A stretch of 64,000 bases of DNA from Auanema rhodensis (lineage: Eukaryota; Nematoda; Chromadorea; Rhabditida; Rhabditidae). Shown piece after piece: positions 48,901 to 61,438 of this stretch. The stretch's first letter is position 1; each line of letters begins with the position of its first letter. Position numbers and translations under genes: made by a program. Below the pieces are notes generated by a model. The model was not told where the DNA came from, made no database searches, and saw only the letters and a list, made by a program, of their open reading frames with translations. The stretch spans positions 23,575,638 to 23,639,637 of the forward strand of contig OZ059900.1 in the NCBI GenBank assembly GCA_964057225.1, given 5' to 3'.

Positions 48901-50224
48901 TGCTTGTGTAATATATAATAGCAATAATAGTTTCGTTTCTGTTTTTAATTAACTTTCCTGTACGCGAGTTATAATATTTAGAACGTGATTCCTTGATTAT
49001 GAAAAACTTTCAGAGCCTGCACTGATAATATAATTGGAAACAGGCAGTACGCAATACGCAAACATTTGAATGACAGCTTTAATACAATACGACTTAGCTT
49101 ACTCAATCATATCAAGCTTCATGAACAGGGACTGTTTGTGTAATAGATGATAGCAATGATAGTTTCGTTTCTTTTTTTAATTAACTTTCCAGTACGCGAG
49201 TTATCATATTTAGAACGCGATTGCTTCATAATGAAAAATGTTTAGAGCCTGCACTGATAATATAACTGGAAACAGGCAGTACGCGATACGCAAATATTTG
49301 AATGACAGCTTTATTACAATACGACTTAGTTTACTCAATTATATCAAGCTTCATGAACACGGACTGCTTGTGTAATATATAATAGCAATAATAGTTTCGT
49401 TTCTGTTTTTAATTAACTTTCCTGTACGCGAGTTGTAATATTTAGAACGTGATTCCTTGATTATGAAAAACTTTCAGAGCCTGCACTGATAATATAATTG
49501 GAAACAGGCAGTACGCAATACGCAAACATTTGAATGACAGCTTTATTACAATACGACTTAGTTTACTCAATTATATCAAGCTTCATGAACACGGACTGCT
49601 TGTGTAATATATAATAGCAATAATAGTTTCGTTTCTGTTTTTAATTAACTTTCCTGTACGCGAGTTGTAATATTTAGAACGTGATTCCTTGATTATGAAA
49701 AACTTTCAGAGCCTGCACTGATAATATAATTGGAAACAGGCAGTACGCAATACGCAAACATTTGAATGACAGCTTTAATACAATACAACTTAGCTTACTC
49801 AATCATATCAAGCTTCATGAACAGGGACTGTTTGTGTAATAGATGATAGCAATGATAGTTTCGTTTCTTTTTTTAATTAACTTTCCAGTACGCGAGTTAT
49901 CATATTTAGAAAGCGATTGCTTCATAATGAAAAATATTTAGAGCCTGCACTGATAATATAACTGGCAACAGGCAATACGCAAACATTTGAATGACAGCTT
50001 TATTACAATACGACTTAGTTTACTCAATCATACCAATCTTCATGAACACGGACTGTTTGTGTAATAGATAATAGCAATAATAGTTTCGTTTCTGTTTTTA
50101 ATTAACTTTCCTGTACGCGAGTTATAATATTTAGAACGTGATTCCTTGATTATGAAAAATTTTTAGAGCCTGCACTGATAATATAACTGGAAACAGGCAG
50201 TACGCGATACGCAAATATTTGAAT
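45932..50224 (+). repeat. 4.3-kb duplicated segment of satellite 2, copy 1
   Basis: The 4293-bp segment matches 53082-57374 at an offset of 7150 bp. Limits are the differing bases 45931 (A) against 53081 (G) and 50225 (T) against 57375 (G). I found two internal substitutions: 47122 (G) against 54272 (A), and 48251 (C) against 55401 (T). Shared rare markers include tacaacttag near 47944, tttagtcaatc near 48635, caggaactg at 48437 and gactgcttc near 48840. It contains the eight-monomer tandem unit. Confidence 0.92.
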
Positions 50225-50833
50225 TACAGCTTTAATACAATACGACTTAGCTTACTCAATCATATCAAGCTTCATGAACAGGAACTGTTTGTGTAATAGA
50301 TGATAGCAATGATAGTTTCGTTTCTTTTTTTAATTAACTTTCCAGTACGCGAGTTATCATATTTAGAAAGCGATTGCTTCATAATGAAAAATATTTAGAG
50401 CCTGCACTGATAATATAACTGGCAACAGGCAATACGCAAACATTTGAATGACAGCTTTATTACAATACGACTTAGTTTACTCAATCATACCAATCTTCAT
50501 GAACACGGACTGTTTGTGTAATAGATAATAGCAATAATAGTTTCGTTTCTGTTTTTAATTAACTTTCCTGTACGCGAGTTATAATATTTAGAACGTGATT
50601 CCTTGATTATGAAAAATTTTTAGAGCCTGCACTGATAATATAACTGGAAACAGGCAGTACGCGATACGCAAATATTTGAATGACTGCTTCATTACAATAC
50701 GACTTAGTTTACTCAATTATATCAAGCTTCATGAACACGGACTGCTTGTGTAATATATAATAGCAATAATAGTTTCGTTTCTGTTTTTAATTAACTTTCC
50801 TGTACGCGAGTTATAATATTTAGAACGTGATTC
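47239..50833 (+). repeat. Tandem pair of a 1842-bp eight-monomer unit
   Basis: Monomers 47239-49080 are repeated from 49081 at an offset of 1842 bp (8 x 232 minus two 7-bp losses). Order: E class, two gttgtaat monomers, a 225-bp tacaacttag monomer, a cataccaatc monomer, a 225-bp caggaactg monomer, another cataccaatc monomer, and a gactgcttc-preceded common monomer. The second unit departs from the first near 50834, where gattctttg replaces gattccttg. The first unit has tttagtcaatc where the second has tttactcaatc. Confidence 0.87.
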
Positions 50834-51753
50834 TTTGATTATGAAAAATTTTTAGAGCCTGCACTGATAATATAACTGGAAACAGGCAGTACGCGATACG
50901 TAAATATTTGAATGACAGCTTTAATACAATACGACTTAGCTTACTCAATCATATCAAGCTTCATGAACAGGGACTGTTTGTGTAATAGATGATAGCAATG
51001 ATAGTTTCGTTTCTTTTTTTAATTAACTTTCCAGTACGCGAGTTATAATATTTAGAACGTGATTTCTTGATTATGAAAAATTTTTAGAGCCTGCACTGAT
51101 AATATAACTGGAAACAGGCAGTACGCGATACGCAAATATTTGAATGACAGCTTTAATACAATACGACTTAGCTTACTCAATCATATCAAGCTTCATGAAC
51201 AGGGACTGTTTGTGTAATAGATGATAGCAATGATAGTTTCGTTTCTTTTTTTAAGTAACTTTCCAGTACGCGAGTTATCATATTTAGAACGCGATTGCTT
51301 CATAATGAAAAATGTTTAGAGCCTGCACTGATAATATAACTGGCAACAGGCAGTACGCAAACATTTGAATGACAGCTTTATTACAATACGACTTAGTTTA
51401 CTCAATCATATCAAGCTTCATGAACACGGACTGTTTGTGCAATAGATGATAGCAATGATAGTTTCGTTTCTTTTTTTAATTAACTTTCCAGTACGCGAGG
51501 TATAATATTTAGAACGCGATTCCTTGATAATGAAAAACTTTCAGAGCCTGCACTGATAATATAATTGGAAACAGGCAGTACGCAATACGCAAACATTTGA
51601 ATGACAGCTTTATTACAATACGACTTAGTTTACTCAATTATATCAAGCTTCATGAACACGGACTGCTTGTGTAATATATAATAGCAATAATAGTTTCGTT
51701 TCTGTTTTTAATTAACTTTCCTGTACGCGAGTTATAATATTTAGAACGTGATT
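49192..51753 (+). repeat. Duplicated segment of satellite 2 repeated at the right window edge, copy 1
   Basis: This segment matches 61439-64000 at an offset of 12247 bp. The left limit is the differing base 49191 (A) against 61438 (T); the right limit lies beyond the window. I saw one internal difference, G at 50879 against A at 63126. Shared private markers include ttaagtaact (51251 and 63498), caggaactg (50279 and 62526) and gcgaggtata (near 51495 and 63742). Confidence 0.9.
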
Positions 51754-53081
51754 CCTTGATTATGAAAAATTTTTAGAGCCTGCACTGATAATATAACTGG
51801 AAACAGGCAGTACGCGATACGCAAATATTTGAATGACAGCTTTATTACAATACGACTTAGTTTACTCAATTATATCAAGCTTCATGAACACGGACTGCTT
51901 GTGTAATATATAATAGCAATAATAGTTTCGTTTCTGTTTTTAATTAACTTTCCTGTACGCGAGTTATAATATTTAGAACGTGATTCCTTGATTATGAAAA
52001 ACTTTCAGAGCCTGCACTGATAATATAATTGGAAACAGGCAGTACGCAATACGCAAACATTTGAATGACAGCTTTATTACAATACGACTTAGTTTACTCA
52101 ATTATATCAAGCTTCATGAACACGGACTGCTTGTGTAATATATAATAGCAATAATAGTTTCGTTTCTGTTTTTAATTAACTTTCCTGTACGCGAGTTATA
52201 ATATTTAGAACGTGATTCCTTGATTATGAAAAACTTTCAGAGCCTGCACTGATAATATAATTGGAAACAGGCAGTACGCAATACGCAAACATTTGAATGA
52301 CAGCTTTATTACAATACGACTTAGTTTACTCAATTATATCAAGCTTCATGAACACGGACTGTTTGTGCAATAGATGATAGCAATGATAATTTCGTTTCTT
52401 TTTTCAATTAACTTTCCTGTACGCGAGTTATAATATTTAGAACGTGATTCCTTGATTATGAAAAACTTTCAGAGCCTGCACTGATAATATAATTGGAAAC
52501 AGGCAGTACGCAATACGCAAACATTTGAATGACAGCTTTATTACAATACGACTTAGTTTACTCAATTATATCAAGCTTCATGAACACGGACTGCTTGTGT
52601 AATATATAATAGCAATAATAGTTTCGTTTCTGTTTTTAATTAACTTTCCTGTACGCGAGTTATAATATTTAGAACGTGATTCCTTGATTATGAAAAACTT
52701 TCAGAGCCTGCACTGATAATATAATTGGAAACAGGCAGTACGCAATACGCAAACATTTGAATGACAGCTTTATTACAATACGACTTAGTTTACTCAATTA
52801 TATCAAGCTTCATGAACACGGACTGCTTGTGTAATATATAATAGCAATAATAGTTTCGTTTCTGTTTTTAATTAACTTTCCTGTACGCGAGTTATAATAT
52901 TTAGAACGTGATTCCTTGATTATGAAAAACTTTCAGAGCCTGCACTGATAATATAATTGGAAACAGGCAGTACGCAATACGCAAACATTTGAATGACAGC
53001 TTTATTACAATACGACTTAGCTTACTCAATCATATCAAGCTTCATGAACAGGGACTGTTTGTGTAATAGATGATAGCAATG
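51612..53081 (+). repeat. Satellite 2 segment of common-class monomers with a D/common hybrid
   Basis: Mostly common-class monomers. The copy 52308-52539 is a three-way mosaic: common start, ctgtttgtgc as in B, gataatttcg and ttttttcaatt as in D, then common class from cctgtacg. The same hybrid appears at 58776 and 60864, so it was copied after it formed. Confidence 0.83.
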
Positions 53082-56000
53082 ATAGTTTCGTTTCTGTTTT
53101 TAATTAACTTTCCTGTACGCGAGTTATCATATTTAGAACGCGATTGCTTCATAATGAAAAATGTTTAGAGCCTGCACTGATAATATAACTGGCAACAGGC
53201 AATACGCAAACATTTGAATGACAGCTTTATTACAATACGACTTAGTTTACTCAATCATATCAAGCTTCATGAACACGGACTGTTTGTGCAATAGATGATA
53301 GCAATGATAGTTTCGTTTCTTTTTTTAATTAACTTTCCAGTACGCGAGTTATAATATTTAGAACGCGATTCCTTGATAATGAAAAACTTTCAGAGCCTGC
53401 ACTGATAATATAATTGGAAACAGGCAGTACGCAATACGCAAACATTTGAATGACAGCTTTATTACAATACGACTTAGTTTACTCAATTATATCAAGCTTC
53501 ATGAACACGGACTGCTTGTGTAATATATAATAGCAATAATAGTTTCGTTTCTGTTTTTAATTAACTTTCCTGTACGCGAGTTATAATATTTAGAACGTGA
53601 TTCCTTGATTATGAAAAACTTTCAGAGCCTGCACTGATAATATAATTGGAAACAGGCAGTACGCAATACGCAAACATTTGAATGACAGCTTTAATACAAT
53701 ACGACTTAGTTTACTCAATTATATCAAGCTTCATGAACACGGACTGCTTGTGTAATATATAATAGCAATAATAGTTTCGTTTCTGTTTTTAATTAACTTT
53801 CCTGTACGCGAGTTATAATATTTAGAACGTGATTCCTTGATTATGAAAAACTTTCAGAGCCTGCACTGATAATATAATTGGAAACAGGCAGTACGCAATA
53901 CGCAAACATTTGAATGACAGCTTTATTACAATACGACTTAGTTTACTCAATTATATCAAGCTTCATGAACACGGACTGCTTGTGTAATATATAATAGCAA
54001 TAATAGTTTCGTTTCTGTTTTTAATTAACTTTCCTGTACGCGAGTTATAATATTTAGAACGTGATTCCTTGATTATGAAAAACTTTCAGAGCCTGCACTG
54101 ATAATATAATTGGAAACAGGCAGTACGCAATACGCAAACATTTGAATGACAGCTTTAATACAATACGACTTAGCTTACTCAATCATATCAAGCTTCATGA
54201 ACAGGGACTGTTTGTGTAATAGATGATAGCAATGATAGTTTCGTTTCTGTTTTTAATTAACTTTCCTGTACACGAGTTATAATATTTAGAACGTGATTCC
54301 TTGATTATGAAAAACTTTCAGAGCCTGCACTGATAATATAATTGGAAACAGGCAGTACGCAATACGCAAACATTTGAATGACAGCTTTAATACAATACGA
54401 CTTAGCTTACTCAATCATATCAAGCTTCATGAACAGGGACTGTTTGTGTAATAGATGATAGCAATGATAGTTTCGTTTCTTTTTTTAATTAACTTTCCAG
54501 TACGCGAGTTATCATATTTAGAACGCGATTGCTTCATAATGAAAAATGTTTAGAGCCTGCACTGATAATATAACTGGAAACAGGCAGTACGCGATACGCA
54601 AATATTTGAATGACAGCTTTATTACAATACGACTTAGTTTACTCAATTATATCAAGCTTCATGAACACGGACTGCTTGTGTAATATATAATAGCAATAAT
54701 AGTTTCGTTTCTGTTTTTAATTAACTTTCCTGTACGCGAGTTGTAATATTTAGAACGTGATTCCTTGATTATGAAAAACTTTCAGAGCCTGCACTGATAA
54801 TATAATTGGAAACAGGCAGTACGCAATACGCAAACATTTGAATGACAGCTTTATTACAATACGACTTAGTTTACTCAATTATATCAAGCTTCATGAACAC
54901 GGACTGCTTGTGTAATATATAATAGCAATAATAGTTTCGTTTCTGTTTTTAATTAACTTTCCTGTACGCGAGTTGTAATATTTAGAACGTGATTCCTTGA
55001 TTATGAAAAACTTTCAGAGCCTGCACTGATAATATAATTGGAAACAGGCAGTACGCAATACGCAAACATTTGAATGACAGCTTTAATACAATACAACTTA
55101 GCTTACTCAATCATATCAAGCTTCATGAACAGGGACTGTTTGTGTAATAGATGATAGCAATGATAGTTTCGTTTCTTTTTTTAATTAACTTTCCAGTACG
55201 CGAGTTATCATATTTAGAAAGCGATTGCTTCATAATGAAAAATATTTAGAGCCTGCACTGATAATATAACTGGCAACAGGCAATACGCAAACATTTGAAT
55301 GACAGCTTTATTACAATACGACTTAGTTTACTCAATCATACCAATCTTCATGAACACGGACTGTTTGTGTAATAGATAATAGCAATAATAGTTTCGTTTC
55401 TGTTTTTAATTAACTTTCCTGTACGCGAGTTATAATATTTAGAACGTGATTCCTTGATTATGAAAAATTTTTAGAGCCTGCACTGATAATATAACTGGAA
55501 ACAGGCAGTACGCGATACGCAAATATTTGAATTACAGCTTTAATACAATACGACTTAGCTTACTCAATCATATCAAGCTTCATGAACAGGAACTGTTTGT
55601 GTAATAGATGATAGCAATGATAGTTTCGTTTCTTTTTTTAATTAACTTTCCAGTACGCGAGTTATCATATTTAGAAAGCGATTGCTTCATAATGAAAAAT
55701 ATTTAGAGCCTGCACTGATAATATAACTGGCAACAGGCAATACGCAAACATTTGAATGACAGCTTTATTACAATACGACTTAGTTTAGTCAATCATACCA
55801 ATCTTCATGAACACGGACTGTTTGTGTAATAGATAATAGCAATAATAGTTTCGTTTCTGTTTTTAATTAACTTTCCTGTACGCGAGTTATAATATTTAGA
55901 ACGTGATTCCTTGATTATGAAAAATTTTTAGAGCCTGCACTGATAATATAACTGGAAACAGGCAGTACGCGATACGCAAATATTTGAATGACTGCTTCAT

Positions 56001-57374
56001 TACAATACGACTTAGTTTACTCAATTATATCAAGCTTCATGAACACGGACTGCTTGTGTAATATATAATAGCAATAATAGTTTCGTTTCTGTTTTTAATT
56101 AACTTTCCTGTACGCGAGTTATAATATTTAGAACGTGATTCCTTGATTATGAAAAACTTTCAGAGCCTGCACTGATAATATAATTGGAAACAGGCAGTAC
56201 GCAATACGCAAACATTTGAATGACAGCTTTAATACAATACGACTTAGCTTACTCAATCATATCAAGCTTCATGAACAGGGACTGTTTGTGTAATAGATGA
56301 TAGCAATGATAGTTTCGTTTCTTTTTTTAATTAACTTTCCAGTACGCGAGTTATCATATTTAGAACGCGATTGCTTCATAATGAAAAATGTTTAGAGCCT
56401 GCACTGATAATATAACTGGAAACAGGCAGTACGCGATACGCAAATATTTGAATGACAGCTTTATTACAATACGACTTAGTTTACTCAATTATATCAAGCT
56501 TCATGAACACGGACTGCTTGTGTAATATATAATAGCAATAATAGTTTCGTTTCTGTTTTTAATTAACTTTCCTGTACGCGAGTTGTAATATTTAGAACGT
56601 GATTCCTTGATTATGAAAAACTTTCAGAGCCTGCACTGATAATATAATTGGAAACAGGCAGTACGCAATACGCAAACATTTGAATGACAGCTTTATTACA
56701 ATACGACTTAGTTTACTCAATTATATCAAGCTTCATGAACACGGACTGCTTGTGTAATATATAATAGCAATAATAGTTTCGTTTCTGTTTTTAATTAACT
56801 TTCCTGTACGCGAGTTGTAATATTTAGAACGTGATTCCTTGATTATGAAAAACTTTCAGAGCCTGCACTGATAATATAATTGGAAACAGGCAGTACGCAA
56901 TACGCAAACATTTGAATGACAGCTTTAATACAATACAACTTAGCTTACTCAATCATATCAAGCTTCATGAACAGGGACTGTTTGTGTAATAGATGATAGC
57001 AATGATAGTTTCGTTTCTTTTTTTAATTAACTTTCCAGTACGCGAGTTATCATATTTAGAAAGCGATTGCTTCATAATGAAAAATATTTAGAGCCTGCAC
57101 TGATAATATAACTGGCAACAGGCAATACGCAAACATTTGAATGACAGCTTTATTACAATACGACTTAGTTTACTCAATCATACCAATCTTCATGAACACG
57201 GACTGTTTGTGTAATAGATAATAGCAATAATAGTTTCGTTTCTGTTTTTAATTAACTTTCCTGTACGCGAGTTATAATATTTAGAACGTGATTCCTTGAT
57301 TATGAAAAATTTTTAGAGCCTGCACTGATAATATAACTGGAAACAGGCAGTACGCGATACGCAAATATTTGAAT
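53082..57374 (+). repeat. 4.3-kb duplicated segment of satellite 2, copy 2
   Basis: This is the second copy of 45932-50224, 7150 bp downstream. It keeps the same monomer order, including the five 225-bp copies, the tacaacttag, tttagtcaatc and caggaactg markers and the eight-monomer unit. The only differences seen are A at 54272 (tacacgag) and T at 55401. After 57374 it joins the gactgcttc monomer directly, skipping the second caggaactg monomer found in copy 1. Confidence 0.92.
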
Positions 57375-60300
57375 GACTGCTTCATTACAATACGACTTAG
57401 TTTACTCAATTATATCAAGCTTCATGAACACGGACTGCTTGTGTAATATATAATAGCAATAATAGTTTCGTTTCTGTTTTTAATTAACTTTCCTGTACGC
57501 GAGTTATAATATTTAGAACGTGATTCTTTGATTATGAAAAATTTTTAGAGCCTGCACTGATAATATAACTGGAAACAGGCAGTACGCGATACGTAAATAT
57601 TTGAATGACAGCTTTAATACAATACGACTTAGCTTACTCAATCATATCAAGCTTCATGAACAGGGACTGTTTGTGTAATAGATGATAGCAATGATAGTTT
57701 CGTTTCTTTTTTTAATTAACTTTCCAGTACGCGAGTTATAATATTTAGAACGTGATTTCTTGATTATGAAAAATTTTTAGAGCCTGCACTGATAATATAA
57801 CTGGAAACAGGCAGTACGCGATACGCAAATATTTGAATGACAGCTTTAATACAATACGACTTAGTTTACTCAATTATATCAAGCTTCATGAACAGGGACT
57901 GTTTGTGTAATAGATGATAGCAATGATAGTTTCGTTTCTTTTTTTAATTAACTTTCCAGTACGCGAGGTATAATATTTAGAACGCGATTCCTTGATAATG
58001 AAAAACTTTCAGAGCCTGCACTGATAATATAATTGGAAACAGGCAGTACGCAATACGCAAACATTTGAATGACAGCTTTATTACAATACGACTTAGTTTA
58101 CTCAATTATATCAAGCTTCATGAACACGGACTGCTTGTGTAATATATAATAGCAATAATAGTTTCGTTTCTGTTTTTAATTAACTTTCCTGTACGCGAGT
58201 TATAATATTTAGAACGTGATTCCTTGATTATGAAAAATTTTTAGAGCCTGCACTGATAATATAACTGGAAACAGGCAGTACGCGATACGCAAATATTTGA
58301 ATGACAGCTTTATTACAATACGACTTAGTTTACTCAATTATATCAAGCTTCATGAACACGGACTGCTTGTGTAATATATAATAGCAATAATAGTTTCGTT
58401 TCTGTTTTTAATTAACTTTCCTGTACGCGAGTTATAATATTTAGAACGTGATTCCTTGATTATGAAAAACTTTCAGAGCCTGCACTGATAATATAATTGG
58501 AAACAGGCAGTACGCAATACGCAAACATTTGAATGACAGCTTTATTACAATACGACTTAGTTTACTCAATTATATCAAGCTTCATGAACACGGACTGCTT
58601 GTGTAATATATAATAGCAATAATAGTTTCGTTTCTGTTTTTAATTAACTTTCCTGTACGCGAGTTATAATATTTAGAACGTGATTCCTTGATTATGAAAA
58701 ACTTTCAGAGCCTGCACTGATAATATAATTGGAAACAGGCAGTACGCAATACGCAAACATTTGAATGACAGCTTTATTACAATACGACTTAGTTTACTCA
58801 ATTATATCAAGCTTCATGAACACGGACTGTTTGTGCAATAGATGATAGCAATGATAATTTCGTTTCTTTTTTCAATTAACTTTCCTGTACGCGAGTTATA
58901 ATATTTAGAACGTGATTCCTTGATTATGAAAAACTTTCAGAGCCTGCACTGATAATATAATTGGAAACAGGCAGTACGCAATACGCAAACATTTGAATGA
59001 CAGCTTTATTACAATACGACTTAGTTTACTCAATTATATCAAGCTTCATGAACACGGACTGCTTGTGTAATATATAATAGCAATAATAGTTTCGTTTCTG
59101 TTTTTAATTAACTTTCCTGTACGCGAGTTATAATATTTAGAACGTGATTCCTTGATTATGAAAAATTTTTAGAGCCTGCACTGATAATATAACTGGAAAC
59201 AGGCAGTACGCGATACGCAAATATTTGAATGACAGCTTTATTACAATACGACTTAGTTTACTCAATTATATCAAGCTTCATGAACACGGACTGCTTGTGT
59301 AATATATAATAGCAATAATAGTTTCGTTTCTGTTTTTAATTAACTTTCCTGTACGCGAGTTATAATATTTAGAACGTGATTCCTTGATTATGAAAAATTT
59401 TTAGAGCCTGCACTGATAATATAACTGGAAACAGGCAGTACGCGATACGCAAATATTTGAATGACTGCTTCATTACAATACGACTTAGTTTACTCAATTA
59501 TATCAAGCTTCATGAACACGGACTGCTTGTGTAATATATAATAGCAATAATAGTTTCGTTTCTGTTTTTAATTAACTTTCCTGTACGCGAGTTATAATAT
59601 TTAGAACGTGATTCTTTGATTATGAAAAATTTTTAGAGCCTGCACTGATAATATAACTGGAAACAGGCAGTACGCGATACGTAAATATTTGAATGACAGC
59701 TTTAATACAATACGACTTAGCTTACTCAATCATATCAAGCTTCATGAACAGGGACTGTTTGTGTAATAGATGATAGCAATGATAGTTTCGTTTCTTTTTT
59801 TAATTAACTTTCCAGTACGCGAGTTATAATATTTAGAACGTGATTTCTTGATTATGAAAAATTTTTAGAGCCTGCACTGATAATATAACTGGAAACAGGC
59901 AGTACGCGATACGCAAATATTTGAATGACAGCTTTAATACAATACGACTTAGTTTACTCAATTATATCAAGCTTCATGAACAGGGACTGTTTGTGTAATA
60001 GATGATAGCAATGATAGTTTCGTTTCTTTTTTTAATTAACTTTCCAGTACGCGAGGTATAATATTTAGAACGCGATTCCTTGATAATGAAAAACTTTCAG
60101 AGCCTGCACTGATAATATAATTGGAAACAGGCAGTACGCAATACGCAAACATTTGAATGACAGCTTTATTACAATACGACTTAGTTTACTCAATTATATC
60201 AAGCTTCATGAACACGGACTGCTTGTGTAATATATAATAGCAATAATAGTTTCGTTTCTGTTTTTAATTAACTTTCCTGTACGCGAGTTATAATATTTAG

Positions 60301-61122
60301 AACGTGATTCCTTGATTATGAAAAATTTTTAGAGCCTGCACTGATAATATAACTGGAAACAGGCAGTACGCGATACGCAAATATTTGAATGACAGCTTTA
60401 TTACAATACGACTTAGTTTACTCAATTATATCAAGCTTCATGAACACGGACTGCTTGTGTAATATATAATAGCAATAATAGTTTCGTTTCTGTTTTTAAT
60501 TAACTTTCCTGTACGCGAGTTATAATATTTAGAACGTGATTCCTTGATTATGAAAAACTTTCAGAGCCTGCACTGATAATATAATTGGAAACAGGCAGTA
60601 CGCAATACGCAAACATTTGAATGACAGCTTTATTACAATACGACTTAGTTTACTCAATTATATCAAGCTTCATGAACACGGACTGCTTGTGTAATATATA
60701 ATAGCAATAATAGTTTCGTTTCTGTTTTTAATTAACTTTCCTGTACGCGAGTTATAATATTTAGAACGTGATTCCTTGATTATGAAAAACTTTCAGAGCC
60801 TGCACTGATAATATAATTGGAAACAGGCAGTACGCAATACGCAAACATTTGAATGACAGCTTTATTACAATACGACTTAGTTTACTCAATTATATCAAGC
60901 TTCATGAACACGGACTGTTTGTGCAATAGATGATAGCAATGATAATTTCGTTTCTTTTTTCAATTAACTTTCCTGTACGCGAGTTATAATATTTAGAACG
61001 TGATTCCTTGATTATGAAAAACTTTCAGAGCCTGCACTGATAATATAATTGGAAACAGGCAGTACGCAATACGCAAACATTTGAATGACAGCTTTATTAC
61101 AATACGACTTAGTTTACTCAAT
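57218..61122 (+). repeat. Nine-monomer (2088-bp) offset duplication of satellite 2
   Basis: The segment 57218-59034 matches 59306-61122 at an offset of 2088 bp, exactly nine 232-bp monomers with no short copies. Limits are the differing bases 57217/59305 and 59035/61123. Both copies hold gactgcttc, gattctttg, gatttcttg, gcgaggtata and the D/common hybrid monomer in the same order. The order is related to 50691-52539 but lacks the ttaagtaact monomer there. Confidence 0.88.
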
Positions 61123-61438
61123 CATACCAATCTTCATGAACACGGACTGTTTGTGTAATAGATAATAGCAATAATAGTTTCGTTTCTGTTTTTAATTAAC
61201 TTTCCTGTACGCGAGTTATAATATTTAGAACGTGATTCCTTGATTATGAAAAATTTTTAGAGCCTGCACTGATAATATAACTGGAAACAGGCAGTACGCG
61301 ATACGCAAATATTTGAATGACAGCTTTATTACAATACGACTTAGTTTACTCAATCATACCAATCTTCATGAACAGGGACTGTTTGTGTAATAGATGATAG
61401 CAATAATAGTTTCGTTTCTGTTTTTAATTAACTTTCCT

